Assembly (NCBI GenBank): GCA_030037545.1
Contig: JASHRF010000084.1
Location: 1-64,000 of the forward strand
DNA from: Acidobacteriaceae bacterium
Lineage (GTDB): Bacteria; Acidobacteriota; Terriglobia; Terriglobales; Acidobacteriaceae
Reading direction: 5' to 3'
Length of the DNA stretch: 64,000 nt
The notes below the pieces were generated by a model that saw only the letters and a program-made list of their open reading frames with translations, ran no database searches and had not been told where the DNA came from. This document shows, in pieces, positions 1 through 7,099 of the stretch. Made by a program: the position numbers and the translations under genes. Within the stretch, counting starts at the first letter, position 1; each line of letters starts with the position of its first letter.

Positions 1-367
1 GCCCCGGCTTCGCCCAGCCGCAAGCGCCACCGCGTCAGGCTGGAGGCGCCGGCCGGCGCGCGATGCTGAAAGTAGCGCCCCCCTGCCAGCAGGGGTTTTC
101 CACCCAGTGCGCCACCACGTCCTCGTCGCTCAGATCGTGCTGGTGCTTCAGAGAGTGCAGCGCCACCATGCGCCGCGTGGCGATGCCCGGCGCTCCCTGC
201 GTGGCGGGATAGGTCGCGCCCAGCGCCGCCTCGAACGACGCCCAGGCGATCGACTGCCCCAGCCGCATCAAGGGGTGACCCAGGTCCACAATCTGCTCCA
301 GTGCCACCTCGAACATCGCACGCTGCGGATGCTTCGGCTCGCTCTTCGGACGCATCGTCTTCCCCAC
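1..367 (-). pseudogene. IS5-family transposase, N-terminal part, frameshifted and cut by the window edge
   Basis: The frame opens with an ATG at 367 and reads the typical start of an IS5-type transposase: a region with AMFEVALEQIVDLGHPL, then a LKHQHDLSDEDVVAHWVENP-like block near residues 73-92. After the codons for ENPCWQ (about position 92) the similarity leaves this frame. It continues in another frame with GRYFQHRAPAG and SSLTRWRLRLGEAG down to base 1. The usual YFCGE-like residues between these blocks are missing, so a small deletion of roughly ten bases explains the shift. The catalytic DDE region would lie beyond base 1 and cannot be judged. The insertion sequence is probably dead, since this copy cannot make full-length transposase without frameshifting. 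Confidence 0.75.
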
Positions 368-587
368 TTGGTGCGGAAATTCCCAGCTCTACTGCGGAAA
401 TTCTACCCGCAACGTTCCCAACTTCTTCAGGATTTATGCGCCTTTTACCGGTTTTTCAGGATCGACGAAATCGCGTAATTAACCGCCCGCCCTCCTCTCC
501 CCATCCCCGATCAATCGGTCTGCACGCCCGCAATGGCACGCCGCCGCCGTTCGTTTCCGCGCAACCACACCACATGAAAGGACTCTC

Positions 588-810
588 ATGCTTCTCGTCG
601 CCACGCTTTTCTCCGTTCACCGCCCGGACACTGCGGATGCTTTCGTTCACGCGCTCCGTCGGGACAGCGGCTGGCAGCGGCTTGCCAGACAACTCGCCCA
701 CGGACTGATCGCGACCGACTTGCTCCGCCACCGACAGGACGGGGCTCCGGCGCTCTTCCTCTGCCTCGACTTCTGGATGGCAACTGAGGCTTATCTCCGC
801 GCCTGCCGGT
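588..810 (+). pseudogene. N-terminal fragment of a small dimeric alpha/beta-barrel (ABM-like) protein
   Basis: An ATG at 588 sits 6 bases after an AAAGGA ribosome binding site. The first 75 or so residues read like a real protein: MLLVATLFSVHR at the start, GLIATDLLRH in the middle, then FLCLDFWMATEAYLRACRSA. This pattern (short beta strand, a glycine-led second strand, a strand ending in FW followed by an AY helix) resembles antibiotic-biosynthesis-monooxygenase-type domains of about 100 residues. The frame stays open to 1160, but from about 805 the sequence instead matches a DUF5131 C-terminus in another frame. The gene therefore seems to have lost its last 20-30 codons at a recombination point. 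No substrate can be suggested. The fold call is a recognition from pattern only. Confidence 0.4.
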
Positions 811-816
811 CCGCAT

Positions 817-1281
817 GTGTGGCTCGGCGCTACCTGTGGTACGAAAGAATCGTTTGGCCGCGTCGAGGAATTGAAGAAGATTCCCTGCGCACTCCGGTTT
901 CTTTCCTGCGAACCACTCCTGGAGGACATCAGCGAAATCGATTTGCGGGGAATTGGATGGGTACTTTGCGGCGGGATGTCGGGACCGCTGCACAAAGACC
1001 GGCCGATGGATCTTCGTTGGGCGGCAGCACTCTATCAAACTGCCCGTTCTGCCGGCGTTCCTTTCCTCTTCAAGCAAGTCAGCCACAATCTCACCGAGCG
1101 CGGAATCAACGCCCTGGGCCTCTTCCTTGCCCAGCGTTCCGGCAGACCTGCAGACCCTGAAAGAGTCGATTGCGTCCGTGAATATCCAAAACTCTCGGTT
1201 CCTCTCACACTGCCCGCACCGAAAGGCGTGCGCTGGACTGTGGTAGATTGGACAAAGTACCTCCGGACCCACGCTATCTGA
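817..1281 (+). pseudogene. DUF5131 (phage Gp37/Gp68-like) protein, C-terminal remnant
   Basis: From the GTG at 817 (the frame is open further upstream, to at least 740) the translation begins VWLGATCGTKESFGRVEEL and continues with a block around RFLSCEPLLEDI, then WVLCGGMSGPLHKDRPMD and AGVPFLFKQVS. These are the hallmarks of the C-terminal half of DUF5131 proteins, where VWLG, SxEPLL, GGxSG and PFxFKQ are the recognisable signatures. The N-terminal half, with its cysteine-rich start, is absent; the sequence just upstream belongs to an unrelated gene fragment. The function of the family is not settled. Its members are often carried on phages and islands, which fits the broken neighbourhood here. 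Confidence 0.7.
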
Positions 1282-1719
1282 TCGCCTCCAGCCCTCGTAC
1301 CAGTCAATAACGGCAGCCTCCTGCGATTGCCTATTACCGGCTCTTGTTGGAGGCTTCTGCTCCATAGAACCACGAACATTCGATCTTCACCGAAAACTCT
1401 CTTGAGTCTCAGAGCAGATCGGTTCTCTTCGCTGCATCTCCCTAAAAAAGTGCTGTCAGGCAAAAGAATTTGTCCTTGTAAACCCATCCCTGCACTAACA
1501 ACCCAACGAGGTGAAGGCCATGCGTGGCCCCATTCGGTCTTTTGGCAGGTCTCGTCCGAGAGATCGCGAGAGATTTAAAGGCGAATCCTAATTCGCACGC
1601 AGCTGTACATCTGCGTGCGAAGTGCAGGTGGGTGGCAAAAAAATCGCGGACCCATGCAAGTTTTGTACTCGTGGCATTGGATCCCGAGTAGAGCCCACCT
1701 TAGTCTCGCGGCTCTGGCA
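1282..1719. other. Gene-less stretch between two gene remnants
   Basis: No reading frame here has a credible start, ribosome binding site or recognisable product. The only clear structure is the perfect hairpin at 1592-1621, listed separately. The stretch is probably decayed mobile-element sequence, because it lies between a DUF5131 fragment and an integrase-like tail. Confidence 0.5.
1592..1621. repeat. Perfect 11-bp inverted repeat with 8-base loop
   Basis: TTCGCACGCAG at 1592-1602 is followed by an 8-base loop and then its exact complement CTGCGTGCGAA at 1611-1621. No run of T follows on either side, so it is not a standard intrinsic terminator. It could be a recombination site arm, a protein-binding site or a leftover terminal structure of the element whose integrase-like tail follows about 100 bases later. 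Confidence 0.6.
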
Positions 1720-1840
1720 TGGATCTACGCATTGTGTCAGCAAGTATGCCCATCCAACCGACGAGCACAAAAAGCAGGCGATGAAGCGCTATGATCGCCA
1801 CATCAACAACAGCAGACGCCGGTTGGAGCGTCTATTATAG
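1720..1840 (+). pseudogene. Tyrosine-recombinase (integrase) C-terminal remnant
   Basis: The last 25 or so codons read HGSTHCVSKYAHPTDEHKKQ and then AMKRYD. This matches the end of tyrosine recombinases, where the final catalytic tyrosine lies in a (T/S)xxYxHP context followed by a charged helix that begins (D/E)xK. The Tyr of KYAHP would be the nucleophile. Upstream of about 1720 the frame holds nothing integrase-like, and the usual LGHSS box is corrupted to WHGST. The catalytic Arg-His-Arg part is gone, so it is inactive. The alternative is a chance match in a short frame; the length of the matching stretch argues mildly against that. Confidence 0.4.
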
Positions 1841-1863
1841 CTCAACGTCAAACCCATTCGGCG

Positions 1864-1903
1864 TCTGCATAGAGGGTCAAAATTTATTGCCCATCTATGC
1901 AGA
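1864..1903. repeat. Imperfect 13-bp inverted repeat downstream of the integrase remnant
   Basis: TCTGCATAGA plus GGG (1864-1876) pairs with CCC, one extra base, then TCTATGCAGA (1890-1903) across a 13-base A/T-rich loop. The outer ten pairs are perfect. No T-tract follows. It lies 24 bases after the end of the integrase-like frame. Together with the hairpin at 1592-1621 it brackets that remnant, but the two hairpins differ in sequence. Confidence 0.55.
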
Positions 1904-2029
1904 TGTCGATTGATTCCATCGAGTTCCATTGTCTATATCTGAAAGAGAATTCCTTTCCTTGTAAATAAGCTATAACGCGCTAAAGGAGTTTCGCTTCTTC
2001 CAAGCTCGGCGCGTCGCTCCAGAGAAGCC

Positions 2030-2731
2030 TCAGGCCTTCGAGATTTGGCTTAACCGGCGTAGTTTGTGGATGAGTTGGCCCAATCGCGACTGGCTGGCTT
2101 CGTCTGGAAGAAGATGGCCGGGCAGCGCATCCAGAAACCGCGGCTGGGCCAGGAGTGACTGGACGGTTTCAGCGAGATATTTTCTGAGTTCCATCGAAGA
2201 CGCGACCACTTCATTCATCACCGATTCCCGGCCATCCACCACTGTGATGAAATCTTCAAGATCGTGGCTTGCGAAATAGTCGCCCTTGCCGCGGCCACGA
2301 AAGGCTTCGAGCTTGGTCGCCAGAAAATATGGCGCGCTGATCGCGCGCACCGTGAGATCGGCCGATAGTTGATTCGGGCTGGCCGTTCTGAGCGCTCCCG
2401 AATACCAGCGATTCGTAAATCCGAGGACGCTGGCATCAAGGGGCATCACATCCAGAGTGAGAGATCCGTACTTCCAGCGGCAGAGAGGCGCCCTTTCGCT
2501 GTCGTCTTCACAGAATCCGAGAGCGTGGAGCCGTTCGGAAAAGAGCGTGTATTCCGCATACGATGCGATCTCGGCGATGACATCGACGTCGTAGGTACCG
2601 CGCACTGGTGTGGTGCCAGGGTCGTTGACCAGCAGACCCGTAGCGCAGCCACCGACGAAGATGATCTCGGAGAGCAGCGGGCGCAGTTGCCGGGCTGCCA
2701 GTATCAGCAGATCAAAATTTGGATTGGGCAT
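2030..2731 (-). CDS. Nucleotidyltransferase, AbiEii/AbiGii toxin-like
   Basis: This 233-residue protein has the MNT-type nucleotidyltransferase core: IIFVGGCATGLLV at about residues 23-35, where the GG motif starts the fold, followed by GTYDVDVIAEI at about 45-55 carrying the two metal-binding aspartates (DVD). A third acidic strand is probably in LTLDVMPLD near residue 92-100. The region around SAPYFLATKLEAFRGRG matches the conserved lysine block of AbiEii-like toxins. The family transfers nucleotides or pyrophosphate groups to RNA or protein targets and often acts as the toxin of a two-gene module. The start overlaps the preceding winged-helix gene by 20 bases, so the two are surely co-translated. 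All core motifs are present, so it is probably active. The target is unknown. Confidence 0.75.
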   Translation of the reverse strand: MPNPNFDLLILAARQLRPLLSEIIFVGGCATGLLVNDPGTTPVRGTYDVDVIAEIASYAEYTLFSERLHALGFCEDDSERAPLCRWKYGSLTLDVMPLDASVLGFTNRWYSGALRTASPNQLSADLTVRAISAPYFLATKLEAFRGRGKGDYFASHDLEDFITVVDGRESVMNEVVASSMELRKYLAETVQSLLAQPRFLDALPGHLLPDEASQSRLGQLIHKLRRLSQISKA

Positions 2732-3248
2732 TCGCCGGCACCTCCAGTCTTCGCTTCAGTTCCTTGCCGGCGAGTTCGCGCTCTCGTGCTCTACCGTCTC
2801 GCAACGCGTCAACCAGGGCCAGCAGTTCATAAAGCCGGGCGTCTGCCAGTGCCGCCTGCGGAACATGCTTATGCAGGGGCTTGAAACTGTACCCGCGAAC
2901 TTTTCCTTCCGCGTATGGCCAGACGGGCGGCAGATCGCCGGAATCGACGATAGCTTGATTCAGTGGCGACGCCGCGTAGCTCGTCGGTACGCCGCGCGTG
3001 GGGGAGCCAGTCTCTGCCGGAAAGACGTACCGGACGCCGTGGAGAAGAAACTCGAGCAGACCGGAGCGGTTGAGCCGGTCGCCTTGCTCCAGGCTGTGAA
3101 CCAGATGCGAGGCACGGGCGCGCTTGATGGAAGCATAGACTTCGGACGGGTAAATGTAGAGCTCGTTGGCCAAGCGCAGGTAGGGAGGCCGCTCGCCGTT
3201 TTCCAGCGAGAGCTTGAGCAGCACGAGGAGGTCGAGAGGTTTCAGCAC
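2712..3248 (-). CDS. Winged-helix protein paired with the nucleotidyltransferase (probable antitoxin/autoregulator)
   Basis: 178 residues, starting at a GTG at 3248. The first 70 residues look like a MarR-type winged helix: LDLLVLLKLSLENG, then LRLANELYIYPSEVYASIKR as the helix-turn-helix, and a wing around LLEFLLHGVRYVFPAE. The C-terminal half contains GVPTSYAA, PPVWPYAEG and PLHKHVPQAA, a part seen in proteins that travel with AbiEii-like nucleotidyltransferases. It is the first gene of a two-gene operon and overlaps the next by 20 bases. The -10-like TAGAAT (3255-3260) lies only 6 bases before the GTG, so the transcript is nearly leaderless. An array of ATTCAA half-sites covers the -35 region, which suggests that this protein represses its own operon. 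That role is inferred from position. Confidence 0.7.
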   Translation of the reverse strand: MLKPLDLLVLLKLSLENGERPPYLRLANELYIYPSEVYASIKRARASHLVHSLEQGDRLNRSGLLEFLLHGVRYVFPAETGSPTRGVPTSYAASPLNQAIVDSGDLPPVWPYAEGKVRGYSFKPLHKHVPQAALADARLYELLALVDALRDGRARERELAGKELKRRLEVPANAQSKF

Positions 3249-3254
3249 GCTCTT

Positions 3255-3304
3255 ATTCTACACCAAATCATTCAATATTCAAATAAATTGAATTTAGAAT
3301 TCAA
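3255..3304 (-). promoter_or_regulatory. Promoter and four-copy ATTCAA operator array of the winged-helix/nucleotidyltransferase operon
   Basis: On the minus strand TTGAAT (3282-3277) and TAGAAT (3260-3255) form -35 and -10 elements 16 bases apart. ATTCAA on the plus strand occurs at 3270-3275, 3277-3282 and 3299-3304, with its inverse TTGAAT at 3288-3293. The last three form an alternating series with exact 5-base spacers, so every neighbouring pair makes a dyad. A repressor dimer bound here would cover the -35 box. Confidence 0.55.
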
Positions 3305-3375
3305 CCAGATAACCCGCTGGATTTATGCCTGAAAAATAGTGCAGATTTGGTCCGGTTTTGGTCCGACCTCCCACA

Positions 3376-3435
3376 CGAAACCGGACGAAACCGGACGAAA
3401 ATGGACGAAAAGACACGAAGATTCACGAAAAAGAC
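3376..3435. repeat. Six-unit tandem repeat with a 10-base period
   Basis: The units are CGAAACCGGA twice, then CGAAAATGGA, CGAAAAGACA, CGAAGATTCA and CGAAAAAGAC. All six begin CGAA and drift away from the first in order. The period of 10 is close to one helical turn. The array lies between the tRNA-Cys 3' end and the nucleotidyltransferase operon. No coding sequence crosses it. Confidence 0.65.
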
Positions 3436-3502
3436 ACACCTGTGAATCCGTGTGGAAAACATGCCTAATCTTCTGATCTGCTTGATTTTATTGGGATGAA
3501 AT

Positions 3503-3577
3503 TGGAGGCGCGGGCCGGGATCGAACCGGCGCATAAAGGTTTTGCAGACCTCTCCCTTACCACTTGGGTACCGCGCC
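3503..3577 (-). tRNA. tRNA-Cys (anticodon GCA)
   Basis: Read on the minus strand, the acceptor GGCGCGG pairs with CCGCGCC, the anticodon loop is CTGCAAA (anticodon GCA) closed by a four-pair AGGT/ACCT stem, the T-arm loop contains TTCGATC, and the CCA end is encoded at 3503-3505. It lies 74 bases downstream of tRNA-Gly in the same transcript. The accessory strip 1-3.5 kb begins directly beyond its 3' end, the usual side for island integration. Confidence 0.95.
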
Positions 3578-3651
3578 CTTGGGCTGGCCGCCTCAAACTA
3601 ATCGGGCCGAACCAAACTCCCTTTACCGGATGGCAGCGGCCAAGGGTGGTT

Positions 3652-3726
3652 TGGAGCGGGAGACGAGATTTGAACTCGCGACCCTCGCCTTGGCAAGGCG
3701 ATGCTCTACCACTGAGCTACTCCCGC
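3652..3726 (-). tRNA. tRNA-Gly (anticodon GCC)
   Basis: The minus strand reads acceptor GCGGGAG with its partner CTCCCGC, a D-arm with GTAGCTCAGTGGTAGAGC, anticodon loop TTGCCAA (anticodon GCC) on a CGCCT-type stem, a T-loop TTCAAAT, and an encoded CCA. A strong promoter lies about 100 bases upstream. It is the first gene of a two-tRNA operon. Confidence 0.95.
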
Positions 3727-3825
3727 TTTTCGGCACCTTCAGGCTGAGACGCGACGCCGGACAGCGCCGGATTGCGAATTGTTGCTCCCTCGTAACTGTC
3801 CTGAAGATGCTTCAGAGCAAATTCG

Positions 3826-3854
3826 AGTATACCGGGCGGCCGAGGGCGGGTCAA
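3826..3854 (-). promoter_or_regulatory. Sigma70-type promoter of the tRNA-Gly/tRNA-Cys operon
   Basis: On the minus strand TTGACC (3854-3849), a 17-base spacer and TATACT (3831-3826) form a near-consensus promoter. The start point would fall near 3819, about 90 bases before tRNA-Gly. The promoter lies just outside the 3' end of the ABC ATPase gene, so the tRNAs do not depend on that gene's transcript. Confidence 0.7.
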
Positions 3855-3869
3855 ACCGCAAAAGCGCGC

Positions 3870-4616
3870 TCAAGCGGACGCGGTCTGCGAGCCCGGCGTT
3901 GTGCGCAACCCCTTTTCTTCACGCATAATCTGGCCGTCGCGGATGTGCAGAATGCGGCCGGCGATGGCTGCCGCTTCGGGGTTGTGGGTGATCATCAGCG
4001 TGGTCTGGCACAGCTCGCGATTGGAGCGCGCCAGCATCTCCAGAACCGCGCCGGAATTTTTCGTGTCCAAGTTGCCCGTTGGCTCGTCGGCCAACACAAT
4101 GGCCGGACGGGCGATGAGTGCCCGCGCAATGGCTACCCGCTGTTGCTCGCCGCCACTCAGTTCGCTGGGCAAGTGCTTGAGCCGGCCCTTGATGGAAAGC
4201 AGCTCGCTCAGATGGTCGAGATACTGGCGGTCCATCGGCTCCTTACGGCCGCTGATGGTGTAGGCGATCTCGATGTTGCCCATAGCCGACAGTGTGGGCA
4301 GCAAGTTGAACTTCTGGAAGACGAAGCCGATGCGATGGCGGCGCAGGCGGGTGCGCGCAGCGTCGTTCAGCGTGGCAAAATCGGTGCCGTCGATCAGGAT
4401 TCTACCTTCGGTGGCCCGGGTCAGGCCGCCCAACAGGTAGAAGAGCGTGGATTTGCCCGAGCCCGACGGCCCCACGATGGCCACAAACTCACCCGGCTCG
4501 ATCGCTACCGACACGTCGTGCACCGCAACCACCCGGACGCGGCCTGCGGCGTAGATTTTGGTCAGATTTTCGGCCTCAATGATCGGCCCTGCGGACGTAG
4601 ACGGCACACTCGACAT
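3870..4616 (-). CDS. ABC transporter ATP-binding protein (LolD/MacB type)
   Basis: 248 residues from the ATG at 4616; a longer version from a TTG at 4688 is possible but less likely. It has Walker [11 protein letters not shown]-loop VFQKFNLLP, signature LSGGEQQRVAIARAL, Walker [13 protein letters not shown] and the switch histidine in MITHNPEA. The AAGRVRVVAVHDVS start and the NLDTKN block are typical of the family that drives lipoprotein release (LolD) or MacAB-like mechanotransmission. Such ATPases work with FtsX-like permeases, but none is encoded on either side: tRNAs lie downstream and a metabolic operon upstream. It is therefore an orphan in this window, and its partner must be encoded elsewhere. 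The substrate cannot be inferred. Confidence 0.9.
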   Translation of the reverse strand: MSSVPSTSAGPIIEAENLTKIYAAGRVRVVAVHDVSVAIEPGEFVAIVGPSGSGKSTLFYLLGGLTRATEGRILIDGTDFATLNDAARTRLRRHRIGFVFQKFNLLPTLSAMGNIEIAYTISGRKEPMDRQYLDHLSELLSIKGRLKHLPSELSGGEQQRVAIARALIARPAIVLADEPTGNLDTKNSGAVLEMLARSNRELCQTTLMITHNPEAAAIAGRILHIRDGQIMREEKGLRTTPGSQTASA

Positions 4617-4801
4617 TGTAAATGGGATGCGCCGCGTGCAGGGATCCACGCTCAAAGCCGAGGGAAGCAAGGCGTTCGGAACCTCCAAATCGGAAATGGA
4701 AGGAGCGGAGGCCTTGCGGTCCCTGTCCCTTAAGGTCCGCCAAAACTATCCGCTGGTGGCTGCCTTCCAGCGCAGCCGATGCCGGTTGCGCCACATTCGG
4801 C

Positions 4802-5944
4802 TCAGGCCGATGAGCCGGAGGACGGCACCACAGCCAATCCCAGTCCCGGTCCGGAGGACAGCACCAGCTTGCCCTTGTCCACGATCACGCCGCGATAAGG
4901 GTCGTTGGAGAGCAGCAGATTGCCATCCAGGTCGCAATAATCGACTAGTGGCGACAGGTGCGCGGCCGCGGTCACGGAGCAGGAACTCGAGACCATGCAG
5001 CCCAGCATCACTTTCAAGTTCACCGCGCGCGCGATTTCGATCCAGCGGCGAGCCTCCAGAATCCCTCCGGACTTGTCGAGCTTCACGTTGATGCCATCGT
5101 AGAATTCCGGGAGCCGGGAAATCATGGACGCATCGGTGCAGGCCTCGTCGGCAAAGATGGGCAAGTGAACCTTGCTGCGCACATATTTTGTCTCCTCCAG
5201 CATGTGCGCGGGCATGGGCTGCTCCACGTACTCGATGCCCTGCGTCTCCAGCCAGTTAATCTTGCGGATGGCCTCTTCCTTATCGGTCCAGCCTTCGTTG
5301 GCGTCCACGCGGATAGGTTTCTTGGTCACGCTGCGCACGGCCTCGATGGTTGCCTCATCGGTGTCGAGACCGACTTTGACCTTGAGCACGGGATAGTCCT
5401 TCGCCTCGAGAGTCTTCTGGCGAGTGATGGCCGGGGTATCGATGCCGATGGAGAAATCGGTGATGGGAGCGTCGGCTGGATCGAGGCCCAGGAAGCGGTA
5501 GAGCGGCATATCCAGCTTCTTGCCCAGCCAATCGAAGAAAGCAATATCCACGGCGGCCATGGCCGCGCGCTGATGGTCGCCAAGCGCCTTGCGAATCTGC
5601 GCCAGAGTTTTTTCGTACATCCAGGGATCGCCGGACGCGATCTGGGCGAGGATGGCATTGATGGCCTGCTCTGCCTGAGCGGGATATTCCTTGTAGCGAA
5701 TGATGGGTGCGCCTTCGCCGTAGCCGGTGAGGCCGTCGCGCTGGTATTCGACATTCACCGTGTCGCGATACGTGCTCGATGACATGGTGGTGGTCCAGGT
5801 GTGGCGCAGCATCAGGCGCTTAAGGCCGCAACGGACTTGGCAACCGCCGTTGGCTTCGAGGGTCATGGCCTGAGCTCCCAATGGGGTCGCGGCTGCAACA
5901 CCCGCCGCGGCTGCCATCTTCAAGCAATCTCTGCGACTGATCAC
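4802..5944 (-). CDS. Dipeptide epimerase (enolase superfamily, L-Ala-D/L-Glu epimerase type) with Tat signal
   Basis: 380 residues. The start MISRRDCLKM followed by an alanine-rich hydrophobic stretch to about residue 26 is a twin-arginine signal, so the enzyme is probably exported, unlike the cytoplasmic YcjG/YkfB. The enolase-superfamily residues are all visible: LKVKVG with Lys188 and Lys190, metal ligands Asp214 (RVDANEGW), Glu241 (VEQPMP) and Asp266 (FADEA), and the second catalytic lysine in VKLDKSGG (Lys288 or 291). The family inverts L-Ala-D-Glu from peptidoglycan to L-Ala-L-Glu. The start overlaps the stop of an NlpC/P60 peptidase gene by 4 bases. In Bacillus the same pair (ykfB, ykfC) handles muropeptides, and that context supports the function. 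Other dipeptide specificities are possible. Confidence 0.85.
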   Translation of the reverse strand: MISRRDCLKMAAAAGVAAATPLGAQAMTLEANGGCQVRCGLKRLMLRHTWTTTMSSSTYRDTVNVEYQRDGLTGYGEGAPIIRYKEYPAQAEQAINAILAQIASGDPWMYEKTLAQIRKALGDHQRAAMAAVDIAFFDWLGKKLDMPLYRFLGLDPADAPITDFSIGIDTPAITRQKTLEAKDYPVLKVKVGLDTDEATIEAVRSVTKKPIRVDANEGWTDKEEAIRKINWLETQGIEYVEQPMPAHMLEETKYVRSKVHLPIFADEACTDASMISRLPEFYDGINVKLDKSGGILEARRWIEIARAVNLKVMLGCMVSSSCSVTAAAHLSPLVDYCDLDGNLLLSNDPYRGVIVDKGKLVLSSGPGLGLAVVPSSGSSA

Positions 5945-6897
5945 TTAATCCTCCGTGCCGTTACCAGCAGTTTTGTCCAGGGCATATCGTCGAGGCGGCT
6001 GATCTGAACCCCGGGGTGGTCGTGCGTAGTGTCGTGAATAAATTCGCCGTTACCAAGGTACATTGCGGTGTGCGTAATTCGGCTGGCGCTGGCGCCGAAA
6101 AACAGCAAATCGCCCGGCTGCAGATCTTCACGCCTGACCGTGATCACGTCGCTCCACGCCGCCTGCAAATCGGCGTCGCGGGGCATTTCAATGCCGCGCT
6201 GCCGCACCAGCATCTGCGTGAAACCGGAACAGTCGAAGCCGAAGCTGGAGACTCCGCCCCAGGTGTATGTGATGCCCAGGAATCGGCGCGCCAGGAGCAG
6301 AGTGGCCTCAATGCTGAGCGGCGCGGAATCGACGCCGATATCGCCGCGCTGCACCCACGCGGTCTGTCCATCGACTAAGCGCACCTGAATCCAGCGCCCG
6401 GAGCTGGCCGCCGAGAGCGTTTCCAGGCGCGCTTCCCACGGCAACCGCAGCAGGGGCGCATGGAGCGTCACGTTAGGTTCGCGATAGACATTGGCGCTCA
6501 GCGCCGCGATGCGCAAGGCTTTGCCATCGGGAGCGTAGGGGCCGGCATCGAGAGGCTTTACATCCGCGATCTGGACCCAGCCGGCGTAACCGTCCGCGGT
6601 GTGGATGTCGTACCAGCCTGCCTGCTTTTGGAACGAGAGCACGTCAGTGCCGTAGATGGCCTGCGACACGACGTCGCTTTCCGCGCTGGGGTTGCGGTAC
6701 ATGTCGATGACCGGTCGGCTCACAACGAGGTCCGCGCCGGAAACGGATTTTTGCGCGCAAGCCGGGGACGCCAGCGACAGAAGCAGAGCGAGGGCTGGGA
6801 CGACGGCGCAGATCAGTCGCGCACCGGCACGCAGACGCCGAAGCGCGGCGCCTGCGTGCCGCGGTAGAGCCGGGGTCTTATACATGGTTGTTATCAT
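5941..6897 (-). CDS. NlpC/P60 (C40) endopeptidase with two SH3-like domains
   Basis: 318 residues, with GGGAG six bases before the ATG at 6897. A signal peptide covers about residues 25-48 (ALALLLSLASPACA). Two bacterial SH3-type domains follow at about 55-115 and 128-190, then the NlpC/P60 domain with Cys223 (FDCSGF), His276 (ITHTAMYLG) and His288 (EFIHDT) as the catalytic triad. This arrangement is that of YkfC-like gamma-D-Glu-diamino-acid endopeptidases, which release L-Ala-D-Glu from muropeptides. Product and downstream enzyme agree: the next gene, overlapping by 4 bases, is a dipeptide epimerase. Both are predicted to act outside the cytoplasm. Confidence 0.88.
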   Translation of the reverse strand: MITTMYKTPALPRHAGAALRRLRAGARLICAVVPALALLLSLASPACAQKSVSGADLVVSRPVIDMYRNPSAESDVVSQAIYGTDVLSFQKQAGWYDIHTADGYAGWVQIADVKPLDAGPYAPDGKALRIAALSANVYREPNVTLHAPLLRLPWEARLETLSAASSGRWIQVRLVDGQTAWVQRGDIGVDSAPLSIEATLLLARRFLGITYTWGGVSSFGFDCSGFTQMLVRQRGIEMPRDADLQAAWSDVITVRREDLQPGDLLFFGASASRITHTAMYLGNGEFIHDTTHDHPGVQISRLDDMPWTKLLVTARRIK

Positions 6898-7099
6898 GTT
6901 ATACTCCCGCAGGCGTGCCTACCCGGAAGCGGCGAATACTCAATGTATGACCAGCCTGGCGGCCATATCCGCTTGCGCGCGGTAGAAAGGATGAGCCGGT
7001 GAGCGTGGCGCAGATTCTCTGCGAATTCGGATCAGTGGATGGTCTGCTAGATGTATAGTATACCTGTTCAACAAACGCCCTGACAGCGCAGCGCTAAAC

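Noticed and set aside
301..1487. Several long open frames on both strands (301-708, 456-995, 586-1365, 1035-1487)
   Set aside because: They overlap the DUF5131 and ABM-like fragments in other frames, have no ribosome binding sites, and show compositions expected of GC-rich shadow frames.
3306..3375. Terminator for the tRNA operon downstream of tRNA-Cys
   Set aside because: No stable hairpin with a T-tract was found between the tRNA-Cys 3' end and the tandem repeat.
7053..7063. Palindrome GTATAGTATAC before the GH20 gene as an operator or promoter
   Set aside because: It contains a -10-like TATAGT but has no -35 at a proper distance, and a single 11-base palindrome is not enough evidence.
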